A stretch of DNA of 64,000 bases from Paramecium pentaurelia (GCA_905183005.1 CAJJDO010000040.1:81511-145510); one strand, 5' to 3'. Positions 37,754 through 49,704 are shown, counted from the first letter of the stretch. Translations and numbers: made by a program. Notes: a model not told the origin generated them from the sequence alone.

Positions 37754-39190
37754 TCAATGACTTAATGAATATTATAAATTAAGTAATTATTATTAGGTAT
37801 AATGAAGATTTGTTATGACTTCATTTTTCTCAATTATTGCATTTTATAACTATCTTTATAAAATAGCACTATTAGTTATGTGTTAATTTATTGAATATAC
37901 TAATCCATCATTTTCACTTTTTAATTGATAATATCTTTTAACTAAATTCTTATAATTAACTCTTAATGTCTCTGTGTCATTAGTCTTATCCAAAATGAAA
38001 GTATTTTATTCTAATAATCTAATATTTTCATCTCCATATTCAGATAATTTATTTAACAATCTTTATTGTTCCAATTCCTTTTTCTTAAATTCATTATTAA
38101 CATTTTATAATTCATCTAATTATTTTTATAATTATTTAATTCTCTCAATATAATCATTCCTTTCTTTTTCTAAAAGATTCTATTATAATTTAAATGATGA
38201 ATCCAATTATTATATTTATTATTTTTAATTCTTTAATTCTTCCCCTAATTTTTAATTTTCTTAAACTAATTATTAACAAGTTCTGCTTTTTTATTGAAAT
38301 AGTGTATCAATATCAACTAATTCTTATTCTAATTTTTAATATCTAATTAATTTTCCATTTAATATTTCAATTTCTAATTCTTATTTTAAATTAATCTCTT
38401 ATTATTAACTTAACTTCTTTGATTTAATTTAGCATTCATTTGTTAAATCTTCAATTTTATTTTTATATGAATCTGAAATAGAATTTTATGTTTCAATTTC
38501 TCTTTTATATTATTTTTGAACTACATTTATTTCATCATCTATTTTTTTTTGATTTATTAGTTCAAAATGTTTAGCTTGACTATCAATATCAAATTAATGT
38601 TTTTCTTTTAAAGAATTTAATAATGAGTATAATCCTTCATTTTATATTAATAATTCTGATGCATTTAATTTTAAATTATCTAAATCCTTTTAGCAATCAA
38701 GATATTTTTATTAAACCTCTTGTTAATTCTTTTTTAGTGTATTATTTTCATTATTTAATTATCTGTTTTATTTTTCCAATTAATCACAGTATTGTTTTGT
38801 TTCATATTATTCTTACTCTTTATAAACATTACTTTGCATCTTCTGAACTTAATATTGTAATTCTTAATACTTCTTTTTAATTAACTCACTATCATTGTAT
38901 TATATCTATAAATCATATTACAATTAATCTATGATATTAAGTAAAAAGCGTATTTCACCTTAAGGATCTTTTATTTACATTTCTTCTTTATCAAAAGGAT
39001 AATGCTCCAATGAAGATGAAACATTAGCAGGAGATTGATGAATGACAGGAGATTAATGATATTTATGAAATCTAGGACTTGTGCTAATCTTATAGCTACA
39101 TTCTTGAGATGAATTTAATAGATCATTCTCATACCTTCCTTTCTTGCTACCATATTGTTGAAGCTTTTCAATTAGCTAAGACTCACTCAT
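37754..39190 (-). CDS. Long coiled-coil protein, 478 aa
   Basis: One uninterrupted frame of 479 codons. The first 60 residues are Ser/His/Pro-containing (KISTSPRFHKYHQSPVIHQS, possible phosphosites). From residue 75 to the end it is a nearly continuous coiled coil rich in Gln, Glu, Lys, Leu and Asn, with few prolines. No motor or kinase motif. A centrosomal, basal-body or ciliary scaffold is the usual context for such proteins, but the assignment is inference. Confidence 0.78.
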
Positions 39191-39265
39191 GTCAGTTAAT
39201 AATATAATTATAGTAGTAAAAAAATTAAAAATATATATAGAATATCGAAATAATAGAAAAGAAAT

Positions 39266-40376
39266 TCAGGAAGTAGTTCCTTATAAATCGATTTATCGAT
39301 CAGTAATCATTTTACCATTAATCCATTCGGATTAAACTTCTTTAGATTAATCCATTTTCAATATACCTTTACCATGTTATTTACCCTATTTCCATTCTCC
39401 TTTATAATATCTTCCATCAGACCATTCAAATACTCCATATCCTTCTTTTAAATCATTTTTGTATCCACCTTTATACTTTCTTCCATCTGGCCAATTAAAA
39501 GACTACAATAAGATTCTAATTAATACCCCTTCTCCATCCATTCTATTTTCTTTCCATTACCCATCATATACTTTTCCACTTTTCCAATAATAAACACCAT
39601 GTCCATCCATTTTATTACTTTTAAATTCTCCAATATACATATTTCCATTTCCCCATTTAAACATTCCTCTACCTTCCTTTTTACCATTTTAATATTCACC
39701 TTCATAAGAAGATCCATCCTACCAAGTTTCTTTGCCATGTCCTTATTATTTATCATTCACCCAATTTCCTTCATAATTTGCTTAATTTTTGAATCTATGG
39801 TATTTACCAAAACCATTTGCTTAATCATTCTTCCACTAACCTTCATAATAATCTCCAAATGAATGAACCAATCTACCATAACCAGATGTTTCATTATTAA
39901 CAAAACCACCTTCATAATAACTTCCATCTGGCCATAATAATTTACCATAACCATGCTTTTAAGTATCCTTCCATTCTCCAAAGTATATAAAATCATTATC
40001 AAATTTAATTGGAGGATTTTGTTCTCCTCTTTCAATACCATGTGGAATTTCAAGTAATGGTAATTAACTTAAGACAGTTCGTACAATTTGATTTGAAACT
40101 TCAGGAAAGAACTCTAAACGCTAACCTAATTTTGGAGCTTCAACACTTGCCAATCTTTTTATTAGACATGATTAATTAAATAGAGTATGTTCTTTGACAT
40201 TATTTGCCTCTGAAAATTGAATAAATTGAATTACTTAAGCCAATCTTAACAAAATCATCTGCTTCATATTCTCTTACATCGCAATCCTCGTTATTTATAA
40301 TTTGTTTTTCTAAAGCAATTAACTAATTCTTAGTTTATTAAGTAGGTTGTGAACAACAATCACTTGTATTTCCCAT
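39266..40376 (-). CDS. MORN-repeat protein with MGN start, 353 aa
   Basis: Two introns (25 and 24 nt) give 354 codons. The N-terminus MGNTSDCCSQ fits myristoylation plus palmitoylation. From about residue 125 there are at least eight MORN repeats (for example FGEWKDTQKHGYGKLLWPDG, YEGGFVNNETSGYGRLVH, YEGEYQNGKKEGRGMFKWGN, YKGEWKQGKQHGKGILKMD). MORN proteins bind lipids and shape membrane-cytoskeleton contacts in ciliates and apicomplexans. The start lies 53 nt from the start of a second MORN gene on the other strand. Confidence 0.9.
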
Positions 40377-40429
40377 TTAATTATTATATTTATAATACAT
40401 CATTAAAGAGGTATTTTATCTATATTACA
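40377..40429. promoter_or_regulatory. Shared bidirectional promoter of two MORN genes
   Basis: Only 53 nt separate the two start codons. The stretch is AT-rich with no recognisable box; regulation of both genes from it is inferred from geometry. Confidence 0.5.
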
Positions 40430-41400
40430 ATGGGACAAGAATGTTAGAAATGCTAAATGAGGCCAGAAGTACAACATTAAAGTGAATTAAATAAAAAAGA
40501 AGAAATTAGTTCTGATTCTGATTCTGATCCTGAATATGAAGAAGAAGACGAAAAACAGCCGTGTAAATATTAATGAGTTTATAATTAGAAAAACCACCTT
40601 CAATGGATAGTAAATCAAACTCTTCTACATTTTTTAAGGAGCAATACATTTCTTAAAATTCAAAGCATGAGTAAATTGAAAGTCTTTAGAATTAAATAAA
40701 ATTTGAAGATGGTGGAATCTATACTGGAATGATTATAAACAATAAGGCAAATGGATTTGGGAGATTAGTTATGCCAAATGGAGATATATATGAGGGCAGT
40801 TTTATTAACAATTATTTAGAGGGAGATGGAAAATGTATTTATGCAAGAGGACCTATATACACTGGATAATTTAAGTAGGGAAAATCAAATGGAATTGGTA
40901 AAGAAGTATGGCCTGATGGTTCTGTTTATGAAGGAGAGTTCTAAAATGGTAAAAAGAATGGAAAAGGAATTTATAAGTGGAGTTAGTAAAGTACATATAA
41001 TGGAGAATGGTTGGATAATATGATTAATGGAATTGGTAAATATGAATGGCCAGATGGTAGGGTAATTTATTAGTTATTTAGAACATAGTCTTATTATGGT
41101 TATTGGGTTAGAAATTAAATGCATGGTCGAGGATTTTATAAATGGATAGATGGAAAATATTATGATGGAGAATATGAAGCCGATAAAAAGTCTGGATTTG
41201 GTATTTTTAATTGGCCTGATGGAAAATAATATTAGGGTTATTGGTTAGATGGAAAATAACATGGAAAAGGACTTATGATTAATAAAGAAGGAAAGAAAAA
41301 ATTTGGAGAATGGTAAAATGGTAAATTAATAAGTTGTTCTGATGAATCTAATTTATAAATTATTCCAGATGGTTGGTTTCTGAACACTTTTAATTAATGA
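40430..41400 (+). CDS. MORN-repeat protein with MGQ start, 305 aa
   Basis: Two introns (26 and 27 nt) give 306 codons. It begins MGQECQKC (potential myristoylation and palmitoylation), has an acidic Ser/Asp/Glu run (SDSDSDPEYEEEDE), and then about eight MORN units from residue 85 (YTGMIINNKANGFGRLVMPN, YEGSFINNYLEGDGKCIY, YEGEFQNGKKNGKGIYKW, YDGEYEADKKSGFGIFNWPD). The 27-nt intron at 41062-41088 restores MORN register but is a multiple of three without TGA. Likely a membrane-associated cortical protein, a divergent paralogue of its neighbour. Confidence 0.9.
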
Positions 41401-41559
41401 TTAAATTATTTTACTTGTATGTATATTCTTTTTTTATTATTTATTTTATCAGTATTTTAATAATATAATTCTTCTTATCACTTCAAGAAAAGAAAATAAA
41501 TTAAATATTATATTTAAATTTGTATTTTATTAATTGAAAACATAGACATGATTCAGCAT

Positions 41560-42012
41560 TCATTATTTTTAGCTGTAAAAAAGAAGCATATATTTAATTT
41601 TCATTAAAGATTTTTCCAATCCATCAATCATAACTTTCATATTTTAACATTATTATAGTTTTTCAAGGACTTCTTATTTTGAATTTGTGTTTTAAATAAT
41701 ACTTGAAAATATGTCTTTATATAATTTTTTAATTGCTTTATTTTTAATTTTCTAATTCTTTCTAATCTTATTTTTTCTTAGAGGAATCAAAGAATTGATA
41801 GAAATTTGATTAAAATCCTAACCCCCTGAAGGCTATTCGATCTATTAATTGTAACTATAAAAATCTTGATTGTTTATGTCATTTTCATATTTATTCTTGT
41901 GAGTCTAACGACCAAACTGTATTGGAGACGATGAAATATCAAAGAATTCATTTTCATTCCAAGATTATTGAGGCCAATCATCTTCTGTAGATTAATATTA
42001 ATCAAGATTCAT
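41560..42012 (-). CDS. Hypothetical protein, 150 aa
   Basis: Intronless 151-codon frame starting MNLDQYQSTEDDWPQQ. The first 75 residues are Gln/Asn/acidic. The last 70 are a basic amphipathic helix (KNKIRKNQKIKNKAIKKLYK, then LEKLQQCQNMKVMIDGLEKS) that could form a short coiled coil. No family recognised. Confidence 0.65.
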
Positions 42013-43036
42013 TATTATTTATTCTAAATTATATTATTAGGCTCCATTTCAAGATTTATATTACTACATAATACGTAATATTTTTGATTTAATTGATATT
42101 TCTATAAAAATAAACATAAGAATTTAATTAATTATAAGAAGAAATAGAGAAATTTTTATTAATACTTAATTAGTTAAATACAAGTTATGTCAATTCAAAT
42201 CTCTTTTGGAAGTGAATTCTAAATTTTTATAAAATTCTTAAGTACTTAATAATATTTATTTTATCCCTTTAAGTAATTAGTTATTTTTACTCTTTGTAAA
42301 TTTGCCATGGCCTTTACTATTAACCATTATTAATTATGAATTAATATTTCAAATTTTATAAGAATTATATTAGCTAAATTTTATAAAGTTGCTAAATTAT
42401 GAATAAAAAATTGAGAAATTAACTTAAATTAGTTAAAAATCCAATGTTTTTTTATTATATAATTAGAAGATTTTTATATTTAAGTAATAAAAATCTAAAT
42501 ATTATCTTATAGATATGATATAGTAATATCTATATTAATAATCAAAATAAATATATAAAAATGATTATTGTTATTTCAAGTGGATATATAATTAAGAACA
42601 TATATTAAAGTTAAGTTGAGATGAGCGAAATTCATTAAATTTAGAGTAAATTCATAATATTAGAATTTTTTAATCATTCATTTATTTATTTAACAATCAT
42701 CATTTTTTTTGACTAGTCTCTATTCTTTTTACATTTATTTTATATTATAGCATTATTTTTAAGTCCATTTGAAAAGATGTTTTATCATGTTTAATGTATA
42801 TTGATATTTTGGTTAACAATATTGAATAATATTGAATTTAACATGTTATTATAATGAATTTCCAATTATAGAATGGATTCTGTTTGTATAAGATTTAGAA
42901 TGGAGTTTGAATTAATGTTTGAATATGAATTATATATTTTTATAATATGAATTAATAAATAGTTTATTTTTTGATGATTTTAATACAACTATTAATTAAA
43001 CAACGTGCACATTATTGATATTAATTAATTTAATAA
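42013..43036. other. Intergenic, 1 kb, nothing recognised
   Basis: AT-rich spacer between two gene 5' ends (divergent). No consistent frame, repeat or RNA-like structure was seen. Confidence 0.55.
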
Positions 43037-43316
43037 ATGTCTGAAAAAGCTTAACTAGCCAAAGATGCAATAAAGAGAAGACAAGGTGGAGGCAAGAGTC
43101 GTAAGATATTTGTGTTTACATAATTTAGCATCAAAAACAACAGAGAATGGAGGATAATCAGGATTAAATTTCTATTCTGGAGATGTCTCATCTCTAAAAG
43201 TTCAACCAAACACCGTACTTATAATTAGTCTTGTATATTTGGGAATCGTTGTGCTCTTACACATATTCAGCAAACTTAGATCAGGAGGAGCAGAAGCAAC
43301 TCCAGAAGGACAATGA
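43037..43316 (+). CDS. SEC61B: SEC61 beta subunit of the ER translocon, 83 aa
   Basis: One 28-nt intron gives 84 codons. Family layout is complete: a basic Gly-rich cytosolic head (KRRQGGGKSPSKT), the conserved GLNFYSGDVSSLKVQPNTVL (consensus FYT.D..GLKV.P..VL), then one membrane helix (IISLVYLGIVVLLHIF) and a short Gly/Ala tail. A tail-anchored component of the Sec61 channel for protein import into the ER. Confidence 0.93.
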
Positions 43317-43736
43317 TTCATATTATATTATATAAATATCTACGCAAATTTTGTTTATTAGATCATAATCATATATTATTGTAAGTTGAAATCTTAATAC
43401 TAAATGTTAAAGAGAATATAATTAATAATATAGAAGAATAAATGAAAATGAAATTGGATGATCTTAAGAATATAAATTTGAAAAGTACCTTAATTATCCT
43501 TAATTTAGGATATATAAATTAAATGTTATTGTAATTTAACTTTTATTGAACATATTACTAAATGTAGAAATTTTAGATTGAGATAACAAATTATATTTTT
43601 TTAAATATTTCTATAAGAGATAAGAATTTGTATATAATGGTTTAATTCTTATTTTTGTATGATTTAAAAGTAATGTAAATTTGTTTATTGATGAAAATGA
43701 ATAGAGATCAATATAAATTAAATATTAAAATAAAAA
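43317..43736. other. Intergenic, nothing firm
   Basis: About 420 nt; one 35-codon frame near 43441 (MKMKLDDLKNINLKSTLIIL) has no support beyond being open. Confidence 0.5.
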
Positions 43737-43956
43737 ATGCATTTGAGGTATTATTTGAATGAGGAAGGAAAAAGAGTTTATACTTTAAAAAACACTCTTG
43801 ATGATGGTTCATATACATTTAATGCTCATCCTGGTATTGATAAGAATTAATAATATAGCTAGATTTAGTCCTGATGATTTAAATTAGAAATATCGTGTTG
43901 AATTAAAGAAGAGATTTGGTTTGTTACCAACTTAAAATGAACCTCATTAATTTTGA
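43737..43956 (+). CDS. NOP10: NOP10, box H/ACA snoRNP protein, 64 aa
   Basis: One 25-nt intron gives 65 codons, the exact family size. The motifs are LRYYLNEEGKRVYTLK at the start, AHPARFSPDD across the intron, and YRVELKKRFGLLPTQ at the end. The archaeal zinc cysteines are missing, as in other eukaryotic Nop10. It scaffolds Cbf5/dyskerin and Nhp2 for RNA pseudouridylation in the nucleolus. Confidence 0.96.
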
Positions 43957-44094
43957 AATGTTAATGATTATAAATTTATAATTTTATGCAATATCAATTT
44001 ACAAATATATATATGAAGAGAGAATAACTAAAGAAGATAATGTAAATATTTTTGTTAAAAACTAATACATTATTTTAATATAATTCGTTTAAAT

Positions 44095-44499
44095 ATGTCT
44101 TCAAATATAGAATTGGTTCCATTTTATAGTTCATTACTCCGTACAATTTAAAGTATGTACCAATAGAAATTGATTACAGCAGAAGAAAGAAGTGAATTAA
44201 AGAATTTTGTTGTTTCTCATGATTCGAAAGATTTAGGGCAATTATTTAAATCTTATGAAAAAGGATAATTGGAATAATTTATTTTGGAAAATTACATAAA
44301 TCCAAGAAATAATGAATAATTTATAGAAGATGAAGATGATTCATGTTATTCTATATCAGAAATTGAATGTTAAAAAAGTACATTAAGTTGCACTCCTAAT
44401 TATTTTTTATGGTAATTGAAACAATCCAAATAAACTAAATAAGAAAAAGAAGGTAATCGTAAAAGATCAAATTCATTTACTACATTTAAATAGTTATGA
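44095..44499 (+). CDS. Hypothetical protein, 134 aa
   Basis: Intronless 135-codon frame. The first 65 residues look helical (SSLLRTIQSMYQQKLITAEE, then LGQLFKSYEKGQLEQFILEN), followed by an acidic patch and a basic Ser/Lys/Gln tail (GNRKRSNSF, a possible kinase site). No family recognised. Confidence 0.65.
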
Positions 44500-44650
44500 T
44501 CATTAAAAAATACAAAAATTTTGATTTTATTTGTATATACAACCTATTTTCATATATTCAAATAAAAATACAAAAGTCTGATATTAATATTTTATTATAA
44601 ATTATTTATTAATTAAATTTAGTACTTTCTAATCTCTTTTATATAATAAA

Positions 44651-45958
44651 TCAATTAAATCTATTTGGTAAAACTTTTGGAGCAATTAAAGTCCAAAAAT
44701 AAAGTCCAGAACAAATCCAACTAGATCCTATCTTAACATTATAACTGAGTTGACTAGGCATATAAATTTCAAAAGTGTTAACTCTAATATTTGGACTCCC
44801 CCAATTTGTAATCATCATAGCCATATACATTGAACAAAAAGACATAACAATATGGAATACAATATATTGATTAGTTGAATAAGGTTGTAATTCAATTTAT
44901 TCAATTAAAGCTTTTGCTTAATTCATTTATTAAGTAGTAGTCATTTCAATTTCAATCTATTAATTATTTTAAGTTGATCTATTCTTCTCACTTGATTTAT
45001 CTAAAAATACTAATGATTATTTGCTTTGTTCTTATGTAGCAAATATAATGTAAACTAAAGCAATAAAATTTAAAATTCCATTAACATACATTTAAATTTT
45101 CATATTCTATGCAGAATCATAAAATATATTGATATCTGCATTTGGATAACTTGATAATGCACTAAAAGTTTAATAAGTTATATAACAAGATATACAACCT
45201 GTTGCAAGTAAAGATCCTGAAGGATTAAATCCAAATAATTACACTACTGTTAATATTATTATTATTGCAATATTTATTAGATTTATGAAGTAATTATGAT
45301 CAAACCAAATAAAGTTGTAGATATTCAAAATTAATGCTAATGTATATGTTAATGAAGCTGCAGCTATTAAAGCTGATCCCATCCCTTCTATTCCCTCATC
45401 ATACATTCTTGCCCATTTCTCAGCCCAAAGATAGAAAATATCAATGTAGATTATTATTTAAAATAGTAAATATATTCCAGAGGCTACAATACTAATATCA
45501 ACAAAGACTTCAAAGAATTTGTTTGACATATAGAGTGTTCCATAAAAAAACACTACTATGAATCTATTTTATATTATAAAACATTACATTAATTTCAACA
45601 ACCATAATCCATTATTTATCATTTTAGCTAACCCTCCTTTTTCAAACATAAACAATAGTATTATTATATAAAATATAGTAAGAACAAAACTCATCCTATA
45701 GATTCCTGATATCCCCAAACATAAATTTGAAATTCCTTCTGGACATCCAAAGTACTTTAGATAATTTATATAAAAATCCTAAATGTAGTACAATGCAATA
45801 ACAGTAAATGCCATGATTAAATAATTTAGGATTATGTAAGCTAATTTAATTTACTCTTTTAGAGTTGTTTCAGCAAAGTACTTACAGCAACAACAAGCAA
45901 GATTACAAATTTATGTACCTGCACAACAAACAGCCTCACATGCAACGGTAAGACACAT
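44651..45958 (-). CDS. SERINC/TDE1-family multi-pass membrane protein, 435 aa
   Basis: Single exon of 436 codons. The N-terminus carries the Cys clusters typical of the family (CEAVCCAG, CNLACCCCKYF). About ten hydrophobic helices follow. The diagnostic C-terminus is present: SMYMAMMITNWGSP, then KIGSSWICSGLYFWTLIAPK (consensus W.KI.S.W.C..LY.W...AP). SERINC proteins sit in the plasma and endomembranes and are implicated in phospholipid handling; the transport function is debated. Confidence 0.92.
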
Positions 45959-46010
45959 TATAATAATTATAATAAATAATTTATCATTTTAATTTCTAAA
46001 CATATATATA

Positions 46011-46250
46011 ATGAGAGATAACTATGGTTTTAATTGTTGTATTGTCTAAATAATAGATAGCTATAGAGATGGAAATCAAATTGATTAGAAGGACCACATC
46101 ATAGAAATTCTAAAAACTATTGGACTTTCAAATTTAATTAATAACAATAATCCTAGCTTGTTTTAAAGATTAGCAAACATTCTTCTAAAAAATAATCTCA
46201 TTTAATTATACTTGCTGATTTACAATATAATAAAGACTGAAATTATGTGA
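46011..46250 (+). CDS. Possible small protein, 79 aa
   Basis: An 80-codon frame from ATG 46011 to TGA 46248-46250 reads MRDNYGFNCCIVQIIDSYRD then an Ile/Leu/Asn-rich helix. A different frame just beyond reads RFDKDKEQFVNEFKVFDKE, which hints at a larger, unresolved gene. It crosses the left edge (46064) of repeat B, and only its 3' part recurs at 47204-47390. Confidence 0.35.
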
Positions 46251-47202
46251 ATAATTTCTAAAAAATATATTATATTAAATAAATAGAATCACGGTTTGAC
46301 AAGGATAAGGAATAATTTGTTAATGAATTCAAAGTGTTTGATAAAGAATGAGGGTAATGAAAGTTGAATAACAAATGAAAAATATTAAGATTGATTTAGT
46401 ATTGAATTAAGCCAAATAAGAACAATTCATTTTTTGAGAAAATATTCGTCATTATTATACACTATTAAAGACTATTATTGGAATCTAACAAAATTTTATT
46501 ATTTTTTTGAAATAATAAAGGAAACAATTATTCATTCAGAATGTTGATTAAAATATTATTATTAAATATACATTTTTAATACACAATAATTCATAATAAT
46601 ATTTAATACAACCCATATGCAATTATTATTGGTAGCAGAATAAATAATAATTGGAATTTTGGTTTAGTTTATTATTAATTTTATTCCGTTTATTCATTTT
46701 CATGCTATGATCGTGAAGGAGAAGCTGTTGTAATTTTATTGGGAGAGAATGTATTTTATTCGATTTTGATATCTGAACCTCTTCTTTTTGGAGAAGACTG
46801 TTACTAAATTATATTCTCTTCAGAATTATCTAATTGAGATGCATATTATTATTCTTATTATCTACTCATTTTAATTCCATATTGCTATTTATGATAAATA
46901 GGGATACTGTATTTAATGGATTGATTTTATTAGAATTGATTAAGCGTAATACATTATAAGATAGTGAATTAACAATTCCATCAATTTGATCTTTGTCATG
47001 ATTTGAAATTTCATAAAATTTAGCATTTAAAGAATCAGCAAGATTTCTTCCCTATTATGTTTGTACTTATCTAAATTAAAAAATAACCTAATACCTTTAA
47101 GTTTCTAGATCTTAATGTGTTGCAACAATAACAATTTAAATCATATCAGATGATACTTATTTAAGAATACTTAACCAATTTTCTAATGATTTAAATGAAT
47201 TT
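46064..47202. repeat. Direct repeat B, copy 1 (1139 nt)
   Basis: Identical, as far as read, to 47204-48342 at offset 1140, with one N (47203) between the copies. Holds the 3' half of the Rab-like gene without its start. Confidence 0.95.
46591..47202 (-). pseudogene. 3' fragment duplicated from the Rab-like gene
   Basis: Carries the same stop (46591-46593) and last exons as the full gene at 47731-48704 but runs into the N before the GTPase P-loop. Best read as an assembly duplicate. Confidence 0.85.
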
Positions 47203-47203
47203 N
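47203..47203. other. Single-N scaffold junction
   Basis: Second lone N in the window, again exactly between two identical copies. Confidence 0.95.
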
Positions 47204-48342
47204 TAGAGATGGAAATCAAATTGATTAGAAGGACCACATCATAGAAATTCTAAAAACTATTGGACTTTCAAATTTAATTAATAACAATAATCCTAGCTTG
47301 TTTTAAAGATTAGCAAACATTCTTCTAAAAAATAATCTCATTTAATTATACTTGCTGATTTACAATATAATAAAGACTGAAATTATGTGAATAATTTCTA
47401 AAAAATATATTATATTAAATAAATAGAATCACGGTTTGACAAGGATAAGGAATAATTTGTTAATGAATTCAAAGTGTTTGATAAAGAATGAGGGTAATGA
47501 AAGTTGAATAACAAATGAAAAATATTAAGATTGATTTAGTATTGAATTAAGCCAAATAAGAACAATTCATTTTTTGAGAAAATATTCGTCATTATTATAC
47601 ACTATTAAAGACTATTATTGGAATCTAACAAAATTTTATTATTTTTTTGAAATAATAAAGGAAACAATTATTCATTCAGAATGTTGATTAAAATATTATT
47701 ATTAAATATACATTTTTAATACACAATAATTCATAATAATATTTAATACAACCCATATGCAATTATTATTGGTAGCAGAATAAATAATAATTGGAATTTT
47801 GGTTTAGTTTATTATTAATTTTATTCCGTTTATTCATTTTCATGCTATGATCGTGAAGGAGAAGCTGTTGTAATTTTATTGGGAGAGAATGTATTTTATT
47901 CGATTTTGATATCTGAACCTCTTCTTTTTGGAGAAGACTGTTACTAAATTATATTCTCTTCAGAATTATCTAATTGAGATGCATATTATTATTCTTATTA
48001 TCTACTCATTTTAATTCCATATTGCTATTTATGATAAATAGGGATACTGTATTTAATGGATTGATTTTATTAGAATTGATTAAGCGTAATACATTATAAG
48101 ATAGTGAATTAACAATTCCATCAATTTGATCTTTGTCATGATTTGAAATTTCATAAAATTTAGCATTTAAAGAATCAGCAAGATTTCTTCCCTATTATGT
48201 TTGTACTTATCTAAATTAAAAAATAACCTAATACCTTTAAGTTTCTAGATCTTAATGTGTTGCAACAATAACAATTTAAATCATATCAGATGATACTTAT
48301 TTAAGAATACTTAACCAATTTTCTAATGATTTAAATGAATTT
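47204..48342. repeat. Direct repeat B, copy 2 (1139 nt)
   Basis: Second copy of 46064-47202; its right edge continues naturally into the 5' half of the Rab-like gene. Confidence 0.95.
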
Positions 48343-48704
48343 TGATTATCTATTTTGTAAAAAACGATAGCAGCAGCAGCACTAGATTGTGTATATAAAG
48401 AATATTGATTACTTTTAACAAAAAGTTTTCTATATTGCCATAAATTAAGAGCTTCCAGACTAATTAAAATAGTTAAAATTACAGTATCCCATAATTAATT
48501 TTGAACAACAATGCCATCATTAAATTCAATAGATTTACTTTCAAATTCCAATCCAATTGTAGGATCATATTCCTATATGAATTTACCTTTAACATATTAA
48601 GACAAGAAGCAAGATTTTCCAACTCCTAAGAATAATAAATATGTGTAACCTGTATCTCCAATCAATACAAATTTAAAGAGATATTAATAATCTTCAAAAT
48701 TCAT
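47731..48704 (-). CDS. Divergent Rab/Ras-like GTPase with C-terminal membrane anchor, 282 aa
   Basis: Five introns (23-31 nt) give 283 codons. The fold is recognisable: FKFVLIGDTGVGKS (P-loop), QEYDPTIGLEFESKSIEFND (switch I with its Thr), LWDTSG (switch II, normally DTAGQE), AAAIVFYKIDNQNSFKSLEN and IVIVATHQDLE where NKxD should be. The guanine-specificity motif is therefore lost and the QE of switch II is changed. Instead of a prenylated cysteine tail there is a Gln/Ser linker of about 65 residues and a terminal hydrophobic helix (LLFILLPIIIAYGLYQILL). Nucleotide cycling is doubtful; membrane tethering looks constitutive. Its 3' half is inside repeat B. Confidence 0.82.
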
Positions 48705-48746
48705 ATATTTAATAATAGTAAAATATTAAGTAATACATATTTCTAG

Positions 48747-49692
48747 ATGCAATTAACTAAAAGTAATTAAGTTATAATAAGCTTTTATAGTTTATCCAGA
48801 TGAAATAGAAAAAGAGTAGATTAATCATCAGATAAACTAGAACAATCAATAGTAAAAATATCCCAGAGAGTAGTTACTTGAAAATGCAAAGAACCTAGAT
48901 TTAGGAGGATCTTATTAAAATTATATATATAATTGTGGTGAATGTTGTGGTAACTGTTCAGCAATTTGTCCATGTAATCCATTTGTAGAATATCCATACA
49001 AAAAAATAGAATAAGGCTATGTAGGAGTATACTTAAGATTTGGAAAATATGTGAAAACAAGTAATGAAATAAACTATTTCTTAGTGCCTCCTGGTTTATA
49101 GTATTTTAATCCATGTACAGATAAATTAATCAAAATTGATTGTAGAACTTAAATGATAGATTGTGAGAAGCAATATGTTATTACAAAAGACAATATTCTC
49201 CTATAGGTTGATGCATCTGTATATTACAGAGTATTAAAACCAAAGAAAGCCATATTTTTTATTTATGATCTATAAATGGCCGTTTCATAAATTACATTAG
49301 CATCAATAAAAAGTGTCATTGGTGCATATACCTTACAAGATGTATTAGAAAAAAGAACTGAAATTTAAGATTATATTTAACAATTTGTTGATGATCATGT
49401 AGATGATTGGGGAATAGATATTGAATTAATGATGATTAAAGATATTCAAATAGATGAAAGAATTAAATCTGCTTTAGCATAAGCAGCAACAGAATTAAGG
49501 TATATTTATTTATTCATTTTTTTAAGAGCTGCATAAGCAAAAATTTTAATAGCTGAATCTAATGTTTAATCAGCAAAATTGATGAAAGAAGCTGCTGAAC
49601 TTCTTAGTTCCAAAGCAGCTATGTAAATAAGATACCTTGAAGTTATCAATAAAATAGGTTGCGAATAATAGACAAAAGTTATGATAATGTGA
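48747..49692 (+). CDS. Stomatin-like SPFH protein, 296 aa
   Basis: Two introns (28 and 27 nt) give 297 codons. A Cys-rich segment at about residues 50-65 (CGECCGNCSAICPCNPF) precedes the SPFH domain (QGYVGVYLRFGKYVKT, VPPGLQYFNPC, DNILLQVDASVYYRV, TLQDVLEKRTEIQ, GIDIELMMIKDIQID). An Ala/Glu helix (AAQAKILIAESNVQSAKLM) and a short tail follow. It lacks a clear membrane hairpin, so palmitoylation of the cysteines is the probable anchor. Divergent from the Rab-like gene by 42 nt. Confidence 0.9.
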
Positions 49693-49704
49693 TAAAACAT
49701 TATT

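Noticed and set aside
39599..39862. Plus-strand hydrophobic ORF of 87 aa
   Set aside because: Antisense of the MORN repeats on the minus strand; the Ile/Phe/Ser periodicity is the complement of the MORN Gly/Asp/Trp pattern.
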